A program made the translations under genes and the position numbers. Positions 1 to 5,339 of a stretch of DNA of 5,339 nucleotides are shown piece by piece. The stretch is from Gemmatimonadales bacterium (GTDB taxonomy: Bacteria > Gemmatimonadota > Gemmatimonadetes > Gemmatimonadales > GWC2-71-9), in assembly GCA_004525055.1 (NCBI GenBank), contig SPDF01000145.1, positions 1-5,339 of the forward strand, written 5' to 3'. Under the pieces are notes generated by a model. It searched no databases, was not told the DNA's origin, and saw only the letters and a program-made list of their open reading frames with translations. How positions within the stretch are numbered: position 1 is the stretch's first letter; each line of letters opens with the position of its first letter.

Positions 1-812
1 CGCTGCACCATGGAATTGTCCGGGAATTGCGCGATCAATTGCTGGAGCACGGTGCGCGCCGAGTCGGGCTGCCCCATCGCCAAGTACACATCGCTCCGGA
101 GCATGCCCACCTGCAGCGCCATGCGGGCGTTGTCGGCTGGGACCTGCACCCGGTCCAGAGACGCCATCGCCGCGGATGGGTCGTGCAAGTCGACCAGCTG
201 CGAGCGCGCAGCGAGCAGTTGCACGCCGAAGTCGTCCGGCATCTGCCGGAGGAGTTCTTCGGTGAGGCGCGCGGCGCTGACGGTGTCGCCCGCCTGACGA
301 TCCGCCTGGGCTCCATGGTAGAGTCCGGCGACGAGTAGGTGTTCCACGTCTGCCGGATTCCCGGAGCGGGTCCCGACTCCGCCGGCGTAGGCGTAGACGA
401 CCTCTCCCCCGTGCTCTGCCGCCTCGAAGAGGAAGAACGCCGCGACGAGCCCCGTCACCGCAGAACCGACGAGCGCTGCCTTCCGGGCCTTCTCTCGCTT
501 CCCGACCGCCAAGGCCAGGAGCTCGAAGCCGGCGACCACCAGGAAGAGATTGCGGGCTCGCTCCCCCAGCTCCTCGTGATCCTGCACTGCGGTCCTGGCG
601 CCGGGGATCCGCTCCGCGGGCTGGTGCGCTTCGTCGCCGGAACGGGCCGCGAGCACCCCCGCGGCGGCGGCCGCCAGAAGCGTGACCGTTGCCGCGGGTT
701 TGATCCACTCGATCTTCACGACGAGCGAGAGAATGCGAAGCCCAACGCCGACGAAGCCGAGGACGATGATGAAGTGGACGATTTGTGGATGAAAGGAGGC
801 GATGTTGGGCAT
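1..812 (-). CDS. DUF2231-like membrane domain fused to TPR-like repeats (3' end outside window)
   Basis: I translated this frame by hand: it starts at ATG 812-810 and stays open for 270 codons to the left edge, so the C-terminus is missing. Residues 8-14 read HPQIVHF, the His-Pro-x-x-Val-His-Phe start typical of DUF2231 proteins. Four hydrophobic segments follow, at about 11-32, 39-56, 88-104 and 112-130. The loop between the second and third carries a His-Glu-Glu motif (79-81), and the fourth ends in GGEVVYAYAGGV (135-146), as DUF2231 domains often do. Residues 157-265 are helical with TPR-like character; the clearest unit is about 232-265, with Tyr-Leu-x-x-Gly then Ala-Arg and a final Pro-Asp-Asn. 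An in-frame TGA lies upstream and no other start codon intervenes, so the start is firm. A weak AAAAGG sits 5 nt before it. The domain's biochemical role is not established; the repeats suggest a protein-binding arm. The domain call is good, the function unknown. Confidence 0.82.
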   Translation of the reverse strand, partial: MPNIASFHPQIVHFIIVLGFVGVGLRILSLVVKIEWIKPAATVTLLAAAAAGVLAARSGDEAHQPAERIPGARTAVQDHEELGERARNLFLVVAGFELLALAVGKREKARKAALVGSAVTGLVAAFFLFEAAEHGGEVVYAYAGGVGTRSGNPADVEHLLVAGLYHGAQADRQAGDTVSAARLTEELLRQMPDDFGVQLLAARSQLVDLHDPSAAMASLDRVQVPADNARMALQVGMLRSDVYLAMGQPDSARTVLQQLIAQFPDNSMVQ

Positions 813-868
813 CTGGGCCTTTTCGGGAAATTGAGAGGCGATGCGGTCCTGGACGACCGGACCCCTGA

Positions 869-874
869 ATCATA
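869..874 (-). promoter_or_regulatory. Possible -10 element upstream of the DUF2231-TPR gene
   Basis: The minus strand reads TATGAT, one base from the sigma-70 consensus TATAAT, about 57 nt before the ATG at 812 and just after the glycosyltransferase stop. About 17 nt further upstream the hexamer TTACGG is a poor match to TTGACA, and there is no extended -10 TG. It could give the last gene its own transcript, but a 5-of-6 match with no -35 is weak support. Confidence 0.22.
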
Positions 875-908
875 GGAGATTGCGCGGTGGGCCGTAAGTC
901 GGTGTGTA

Positions 909-2066
909 CTAGCCGGCGTCCAGCGCTCGGCGGTAGGCGTCCGCCGTCTGTCGGGCGGTGCGCTGCCAGGTGAACGTCTCGGCGCGCGCCATGCCGGCCA
1001 CGGCGAGGGCGGCGCGACGAACCGGATCGTCGAACAGCGCGCCAATGGCGCCGGCCAGTGCGGCGGCGTCCATCGGTTCCACCAGCACTGCTGCGTCACC
1101 CGTGACTTCCGGGACCGAAGTGGCCCGGGCTGCGATGACTGGACAGCCCGCCTTCATGGCTTCGAGCACCGGAAGCCCGAACCCCTCGAAATACGACGGG
1201 AAGACGAAGATGTCTGCGGCGGAATATGTGGCCACGAGCTGGTCTTCGGAGAGACCGGGGAGGTACCGTACATGGCGCTCGAGGCCATGGCGGGCGATTC
1301 GCTTGCGGGTGCGCGAGCTGGGCCCGCCAACCCGGAGCAGGAGGAGGTCCGGGCGCTCCTGCACCAGCATGGCGATCGCGTCGAGCAGTGTCTCCACGTT
1401 CTTCCGGCGCTCCTCGCTCCCGACATGGAGGAGTACGGGCCGCCCCAGATCAATGCCGAGCGCGACTCGGCTCGCTCCACGGTCGCGCGGCTCGATCGAC
1501 GGGCTCACGCCGTGATGCACAACGCTGGTTCTCGACTCCGGGTAATCATACGTCGACAGGAAATCCTGCCGAGAGTACTCCGACGCGAAGATCAATCCCT
1601 TGGCCAGCCGCAGGAAGGGGAAGTGCCGGCGGCGCAGCCAGGTGGAGAGTCCGGGATGGTTGGCGCCCAGCCTCAGTGCGATGAGGTCCTGCACGGTGAC
1701 TACCGCGGGCGCGGCATGCCGCACGCCGGCTCCCATCATCTGGCTCGAGAAATGGTAGAGGTCGTACCCCGATGGGACGCGTCGGGGAAAATGAAGAAGG
1801 GAATTGAGGAGGTAGGCGCTGCCGAATCCGGTTTGCTTGGCCCATCGAGGTCGGGGCTGGACGGTGATGGTCGAACCATCGCGCGCGTCGTCGGGGGAGC
1901 GCCATACGCGCGGGTTCACCGGGCCGGGCATGTTCTGGAGCAATAGATCGACGTGAACGGGCGGTGGGTCGAGTGCGCGGAGGGCGTAGTCGAGTTCCAG
2001 GGTGTACCGACCGATGCCGCCGCGGGTGGGATGGTCGTTGACCAAGAGGACTCGGGGAAGAGTCAC
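909..2066 (-). CDS. GT4-type glycosyltransferase (GT-B fold)
   Basis: This 385-residue protein probably transfers a sugar from a nucleotide-sugar donor to a glycan, lipid or small-molecule acceptor in the cytoplasm. The N-terminal half has the glycine-rich GGIGRY loop (16-21), in the acceptor-domain position usual for GT4 enzymes. The C-terminal donor domain has LLHVGSEERRKN (212-223), matching the G-x-x-x-x-R-K-N segment of the family. It also has the E-x7-E motif: Glu294 and Glu302 within FEGFGLPVLEAMKAGCPVIA. Near 317-330 there is a Ser-Val-Pro-Glu-Val stretch followed by Gly-Asp-Ala-Ala. Length is normal and no transmembrane helix or signal peptide is visible. The start is GTG (2066-2064): an in-frame TGA lies upstream, with no ATG, GTG or TTG in between. 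No clear Shine-Dalgarno precedes it, so it may depend on translation from the phosphatase gene 34 nt upstream. Family is confident; donor, acceptor and pathway cannot be read from sequence, and no other polysaccharide gene is visible. Confidence 0.93.
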   Translation of the reverse strand: MTLPRVLLVNDHPTRGGIGRYTLELDYALRALDPPPVHVDLLLQNMPGPVNPRVWRSPDDARDGSTITVQPRPRWAKQTGFGSAYLLNSLLHFPRRVPSGYDLYHFSSQMMGAGVRHAAPAVVTVQDLIALRLGANHPGLSTWLRRRHFPFLRLAKGLIFASEYSRQDFLSTYDYPESRTSVVHHGVSPSIEPRDRGASRVALGIDLGRPVLLHVGSEERRKNVETLLDAIAMLVQERPDLLLLRVGGPSSRTRKRIARHGLERHVRYLPGLSEDQLVATYSAADIFVFPSYFEGFGLPVLEAMKAGCPVIAARATSVPEVTGDAAVLVEPMDAAALAGAIGALFDDPVRRAALAVAGMARAETFTWQRTARQTADAYRRALDAG

Positions 2067-2083
2067 TTGGAGTGTGTGGGCAC

Positions 2084-2093
2084 CGCACGTGCG
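2084..2093. repeat. 10-bp perfect palindrome between phosphatase and glycosyltransferase genes
   Basis: CGCACGTGCG is its own reverse complement and lies in the 34-nt gap, about 18 nt before the glycosyltransferase GTG. It has no spacer, so RNA could form only a tiny stem; as DNA it has the symmetry of a dimeric regulator site. In such GC-rich sequence it may be chance. Confidence 0.3.
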
Positions 2094-2100
2094 CGCGGCG

Positions 2101-2991
2101 TCACCCAGCTGGCTCAGGTTGCTTCACCGCGCGCCCCACGAGAATGGTGATGTTATCGCTGCCGCCGTCCGCCAGCGCATCTTCCAGCAATTGCTCGCAC
2201 ACCTGTTGCGCCGACGTCATGGTCCGAAGCCGTTCCGCGATCTTGTCGTCGGACACGTGCTTGGTCAGCCCGTCACTGCACAACAGGAAAATCTGGTTCC
2301 ACACGCTTTCGACGCGGATCACCACCGGCGCCGTCTGGTGACCCCCGATGGCACTCGAGAGGACGTGCGCCCAGCGGGTCCGTGGGGCATCGGCGCGGGT
2401 CAGCACACCCTGATCGACAAGCTCCTGGGCCATCGTCTGGTCGCGGGTGACTTGCGAGAGGACGTTATCCCGCATCAGGTAGCAGCGGCTGTCGCCGAGT
2501 TGGAGTAGGTAGGCCCAGGGCCAGACGCCGAGGAAGAGGGTGAGCGTGGTGGCCATGTTCCGACCGCTGGGATTGGTCTTGGCGCGCTCGACCACCCGTG
2601 CGTGGGTTTGCATCGCGGCGTCCTGGAGCGCCTGGGCGAATTCCTGATCGGCCGACGCGTCCGCCGTGTAGTACGCTCGCATGCTCTGCGCCACATACTC
2701 GGTGATCCCTTCAACCGCGAGACGGCTCGCTTCCTCCCCGTGCGCGCTTCCGCCGACGCCGTCGGCCACCATGGCGAGGAAGGCGAGTCGCTCCGTCGCC
2801 GGCCAGCGGCTGCCGTCCGGGAGGCTGGTGCGGTGGATCTGGACCTGCCGCTTGAGCGAGGCGATGAGGAAATGGTCCTGGTTGGCCTTGCGCACGCTCC
2901 CGGTGTGCGTCAGGCCGAATACGTCGACTTCCTCATCGGTCGGCTTGCGCGTCGAGGGGCTCCCCGGCGGCACCTCGAAGGATGGGCTCAT
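2101..2991 (-). CDS. PP2C-family Ser/Thr protein phosphatase
   Basis: This 296-residue cytoplasmic protein should be a metal-dependent phosphatase removing phosphate from Ser/Thr residues, as bacterial PrpC/Stp enzymes do opposite Hanks-type kinases. The PP2C motifs appear in order: GSVRKANQD (31-39), VADGVGG (75-81) with metal-binding Asp77, MATT (146-149), LGDSRCYL (166-172), TRDQTMAQELVDQG (182-195), LLCSDGLT (236-243) with metal-binding Asp239, and SDNITILV (278-285) with Asp279. No metal-ligand Asp looks lost. The 182-195 segment has Asp-Gln-Thr where many relatives have Asp-His-Ser. At 296 residues it is longer than the usual 240-250, through a roughly 22-residue polar N-terminal extension and an insert near 45-66 (KRQVQIHRTSLPDGSRWP). 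No transmembrane segment or extra domain is seen. The ATG at 2991 is chosen over a longer frame starting at 3063, because that extension would overlap the peptidase gene and a strong ribosome site precedes 2991. No partner kinase is in the window. Confidence 0.95.
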   Translation of the reverse strand: MSPSFEVPPGSPSTRKPTDEEVDVFGLTHTGSVRKANQDHFLIASLKRQVQIHRTSLPDGSRWPATERLAFLAMVADGVGGSAHGEEASRLAVEGITEYVAQSMRAYYTADASADQEFAQALQDAAMQTHARVVERAKTNPSGRNMATTLTLFLGVWPWAYLLQLGDSRCYLMRDNVLSQVTRDQTMAQELVDQGVLTRADAPRTRWAHVLSSAIGGHQTAPVVIRVESVWNQIFLLCSDGLTKHVSDDKIAERLRTMTSAQQVCEQLLEDALADGGSDNITILVGRAVKQPEPAG

Positions 2992-2997
2992 CTGGTT

Positions 2998-3007
2998 CCC
3001 CTCCCTT
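2998..3007 (-). promoter_or_regulatory. Strong Shine-Dalgarno fixing the phosphatase start
   Basis: The minus strand reads AAGGGAGGGG in the 22-nt gap after the peptidase stop codon. Its GGAGG core (3000-3004) is 8 nt before the ATG at 2991-2989, an ideal spacing. This decides the start against the 24-codon longer reading that would overlap the end of the peptidase gene. Confidence 0.85.
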
Positions 3008-3013
3008 GTTCGC

Positions 3014-5257
3014 TCAGGGCGTACCGCCCGCAGCGATGGCTCCACTCCCGATGGTCCGGGCAAGGAATCGGTCGGCCACTTCCTGGATCATCTTAAAGCT
3101 CGCGAAGTTGTACGCTGCTCCATGGCGCCCGGGCGGATAGATCCGCAACTCGGCGTCGACGCCGGCATCGGTCGCAGCCGTGAGGAACTGCATCGTGTTC
3201 ACCGGGTGCACGTTGTCATCCATCATTGAGTGGATGACGAGGAGCTTGCCCTTGATGCGGCCGGCGCGCGGGTTCACGGCGGAGCTGTCGTAGCCAGCGG
3301 CGTTGTCGGGGAGCACGTCCATGTACCGCTCGGCATAGATCGTGTCGTACAGGCGCCAGTCGCTGACCGCCGAGTTGGCGATGCCCGACGCAAACACCTC
3401 CGGATACGCCGCCATTGTGTAAAGAACGCTGTACCCACCGTAGCTGGTGCCGACAATGGCGATCCGGCTGCCGTCCACGAATGACTGTTTGGCCAGCCAC
3501 TGCGCAGTCTCCGCGAAGTCCATCGCCTCGTACTTGCCGAGGTGTTGGTAGACCTGCTTCATGAATGCACGGCCGTAATTGTTGGAGCCGCGATTGTTCA
3601 AGCCCACCACGATGTACCCCTGCTGGGCCCGCCACTGATCCATGCCGTTGGACGCGAACCGATCATACACCTGCTGGGAGCCTGGGCCGCCGTAGATGTC
3701 GAGGATCACGGGGTACTTCTTTGATGGGTCAAAGTCGGGTGGCTTGATCATCGAGCCATCCAGCTTCTGGCCATCCGACGTGGTGAACTGGAACAGCTCG
3801 ACCGGGGAATAGGCGTAGGTGGACATCCACGTGGTGACGGCGGCGTTGTCCTCCAGCTGCTTGAGCATCTTGCCGCCGGTGGCCCAGAGCTCGACCTGAC
3901 GCGGCTGCGATGTGGACGACCACCGGTCGATGTAGAACCGGGCGTTGGGCGCCATGTCGATGGCGTGGGTGCCGGTCGTCGTCGTCAGCCGCTTCTTTCC
4001 CTTGCCATCAAACCGGATGGCGTAGAGCTGCCGTTGGAGTGGGGAGTCCTCTGTGGAACTGAAATAGACCATCTTCTTGGCCGGGTCGGTGCCCTCGATG
4101 CGCGTCACGGTGTAGGCACCGCTGGTGACCTGGTTGATCAGCTTTCCCGAATAATCGTAGCGGTAGACGTGCTGCCAGCCGTCCTGGTCCGAAATCCAGA
4201 AGAACTCCCTGCTGCCGGCGGGGAAGGTCATCATGTCCTGGATGCCAGCGTAAAAGTCGAACACGTCGAGCCAGGTGTCGCTGGTCCAGGTCCGCACAAG
4301 CCGACTCCCGGCGTCGTTCACGTTGAAGAAGAAGAGCCGGAGGGTGTTCTGCTTCCGGTTCAGTTCGAGCACCGCCAGGGTGTCGGGGGCGCTGGTCCAG
4401 TACATCCGGGGGATGTAGAAATCGCCGATGGCCCTGGTATCGAGCCAGACCTGTTTGCCGGTCGCCACGTGCACGACGCCGATCCGGACCTTCGGGTTGG
4501 AATCTCCGGGTTGCGGAATCCGCAGTTGATCCCATTCCGGATGGGCGCCCTCGTAGTTGGACAGTTGGACGAACGGCTCGGCGCTCTCATCGACCTGCCA
4601 GTAGGCCATGTGCCGGCTGTCGGGAGACCAGTTCCACGCCTGCGCCATTCCGAACTCTTCCTCGTACACCCAATCGAAGCGGCCGTTGTGCAGGGTCTCG
4701 GTGGCACCGGTAGTCAGGCGCTTGTCGGCCTTGGTGCCGAGGTCCCGGACGTAGAGCTCCCCTCCGAGTTCGTATCCGAAGAGGGCCCCATTGGGGGAGA
4801 GCTCGCCTGTCTGCGCGCCCTTCGCGGCGAGTTGCATGGACTTGTCGGCCAGCGAATAGACAAAAAAGTCGGACGTACCTGAGCGCCGGTAGATCTGTTT
4901 GAACCGGGTTTGGAAGATGAGGTGCTTCGAATCCTGCGCGAACTGGAACGACCGGTAACTGAACGGGGCCGTAGTGTCCGGGAAGGTGACGCCCTCGGCA
5001 GAGAAGAGCAGGGTGTCGCTGCCGGTGGCGGGATCGGTCGCGCGAATCTCCTCGCCGTCCGTTCCGCGAATCGTGTAGGAATAGCGGTTGCCACCATCGA
5101 TCCAGTTCACGCTCCGGGGCCCCGATCGGCCCGACATGGCGCCGGACGCCTGCAACGCCTCGGTGAGATTGGCAAAAGTTTTCTTGTCCTGGGCCTGGCC
5201 AGCGGCTGTGAGCAGGGCGGCGGAGAGAAGCGCGAGGCAGAGCGTCCGAGAGCGCAT
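3014..5257 (-). CDS. Exported dipeptidyl-peptidase-IV-like serine peptidase (family S9B)
   Basis: This 747-residue protein should cleave dipeptides from peptide N-termini, classically after Pro or Ala at position 2, outside the cytoplasmic membrane. Residues 1-22 are a signal peptide: Arg-Ser-Arg, a Leu/Ala-rich core, then Gly-Gln-Ala before Gln-Asp-Lys. No lipobox is seen. About 40-480 is the DPPIV_N beta-propeller, with FDWVYEEEFG (194-203); its Glu200/Glu201 match the pair that binds the substrate amino terminus in human DPP4. About 500-735 is the alpha/beta-hydrolase domain. It has YGGPGSQ (522-528, oxyanion Tyr522), GTSYGGYS (603-610, nucleophile Ser605), W634/Y637/Y641 of the S1 pocket, MMDDNVH (678-684, Asp680 and Asn682) and GRHG (710-713, His712). 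The triad is complete and length normal. Thr604 replaces the Trp usual in the GWSYGGY of this subfamily. The start at 5257 gives a clean signal peptide; a longer TTG reading from 5326 would add 23 residues ahead of it. Leads the gene set; specificity is by homology. Confidence 0.95.
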   Translation of the reverse strand: MRSRTLCLALLSAALLTAAGQAQDKKTFANLTEALQASGAMSGRSGPRSVNWIDGGNRYSYTIRGTDGEEIRATDPATGSDTLLFSAEGVTFPDTTAPFSYRSFQFAQDSKHLIFQTRFKQIYRRSGTSDFFVYSLADKSMQLAAKGAQTGELSPNGALFGYELGGELYVRDLGTKADKRLTTGATETLHNGRFDWVYEEEFGMAQAWNWSPDSRHMAYWQVDESAEPFVQLSNYEGAHPEWDQLRIPQPGDSNPKVRIGVVHVATGKQVWLDTRAIGDFYIPRMYWTSAPDTLAVLELNRKQNTLRLFFFNVNDAGSRLVRTWTSDTWLDVFDFYAGIQDMMTFPAGSREFFWISDQDGWQHVYRYDYSGKLINQVTSGAYTVTRIEGTDPAKKMVYFSSTEDSPLQRQLYAIRFDGKGKKRLTTTTGTHAIDMAPNARFYIDRWSSTSQPRQVELWATGGKMLKQLEDNAAVTTWMSTYAYSPVELFQFTTSDGQKLDGSMIKPPDFDPSKKYPVILDIYGGPGSQQVYDRFASNGMDQWRAQQGYIVVGLNNRGSNNYGRAFMKQVYQHLGKYEAMDFAETAQWLAKQSFVDGSRIAIVGTSYGGYSVLYTMAAYPEVFASGIANSAVSDWRLYDTIYAERYMDVLPDNAAGYDSSAVNPRAGRIKGKLLVIHSMMDDNVHPVNTMQFLTAATDAGVDAELRIYPPGRHGAAYNFASFKMIQEVADRFLARTIGSGAIAAGGTP

Positions 5258-5286
5258 CGAAGTCCAAGTCCTGTGAAGAGGTGAAG

Positions 5287-5296
5287 GGGGTACCCC
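5287..5296. repeat. 10-bp perfect palindrome upstream of the peptidase gene
   Basis: GGGGTACCCC lies about 30 nt upstream of the peptidase ATG and could be an operator half-site pair or chance. The rest of the 82-nt upstream stretch (5258-5339) shows no convincing -10/-35 pair. Only a weak AGGA precedes the ATG, about 11 nt away. The true promoter may lie beyond the right edge. Confidence 0.25.
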
Positions 5297-5339
5297 TGAA
5301 GGTACGCGCGCCGGGAGGTTGTGCAATACGGGTTCTGGA

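Larger units (their letters stand above)
1..5257 (-). other. Putative co-transcribed gene set: peptidase, phosphatase, glycosyltransferase, DUF2231-TPR
   Basis: All four genes run the same way with gaps of 22, 34 and 96 nt. No hairpin followed by a T-run, the mark of an intrinsic terminator, is visible in any gap. The first three very likely share a transcript. The fourth is less certain because its gap is longer and holds a weak -10-like hexamer. A short inverted repeat (GGTCC 845-849, GGACC 859-863, 9-nt loop) lies in that gap without a T-run. Co-transcription is inferred from spacing only. Confidence 0.55.

Noticed and set aside
845..863. Inverted repeat GGTCC/GGACC as an intrinsic terminator after the glycosyltransferase gene
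   Set aside because: The stem is only 5 bp with a 9-nt loop, and no T-run follows on the minus strand.
339..875. 178-codon open frame on the plus strand
   Set aside because: It lies opposite the DUF2231-TPR gene, and its product is low-complexity, rich in Arg, Asp, Glu and Gly, with no family motif. The minus-strand reading has a coherent membrane domain and repeats.
1272..1946. 224-codon open frame on the plus strand
   Set aside because: It is antisense to the glycosyltransferase, which has the complete GT4 motif set. The plus-strand product shows no family features.
2992..3063. Longer phosphatase start at 3063
   Set aside because: It would overlap the 3' end of the peptidase gene by about 50 nt and add 24 charged residues. 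The strong Shine-Dalgarno 8 nt before 2991 supports the shorter form.
3965..4882. 305-codon open frame on the plus strand
   Set aside because: It is antisense to the peptidase, whose translation gives a full S9B protein with all catalytic residues. Long open antisense frames are expected opposite GC-rich genes, and this product shows no recognisable motif.
5258..5326. Longer peptidase start at TTG 5326
   Set aside because: It would place 23 residues rich in Pro and Arg in front of an otherwise standard signal peptide, which begins naturally at ATG 5257.

Overview
This is a GC-rich bacterial chromosomal segment with four genes, all on the minus strand, so transcription runs from right to left. 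No tRNA, rRNA, CRISPR array, insertion sequence or phage feature was seen. The window suggests a free-living, Gram-negative-type, high-GC bacterium. Secreted S9 peptidases, PP2C phosphatases and DUF2231 membrane proteins together would fit Gemmatimonadota, Acidobacteriota or similar groups. That placement is an impression from gene content, not a demonstrated assignment.

Layout in transcription order: (1) 5257-3014, a 747-residue exported dipeptidyl-peptidase-IV-like serine peptidase (family S9B) with signal peptide, beta-propeller and complete catalytic triad. (2) 2991-2101, a 296-residue PP2C-family Ser/Thr protein phosphatase that starts 22 nt after the peptidase stop, behind a strong Shine-Dalgarno. 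(3) 2066-909, a 385-residue GT4-type glycosyltransferase beginning at GTG, 34 nt after the phosphatase. (4) 812-1, the 5' 270 codons of a membrane protein with an N-terminal DUF2231-like four-helix domain followed by TPR-like repeats. Its 3' end lies beyond the left edge.

The first three genes are spaced closely enough to be one transcription unit. The fourth may belong to it or may use its own weak promoter in the 96-nt gap. Their products act in different places: periplasmic or extracellular peptide degradation, cytoplasmic dephosphorylation, cytoplasmic sugar transfer and a membrane protein. No single shared pathway is evident from sequence. Nothing here clearly amounts to a new biological system. 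The most useful observations are the edge-truncated DUF2231-TPR fusion, the tight peptidase-phosphatase linkage and a Trp-to-Thr change next to the peptidase nucleophile.
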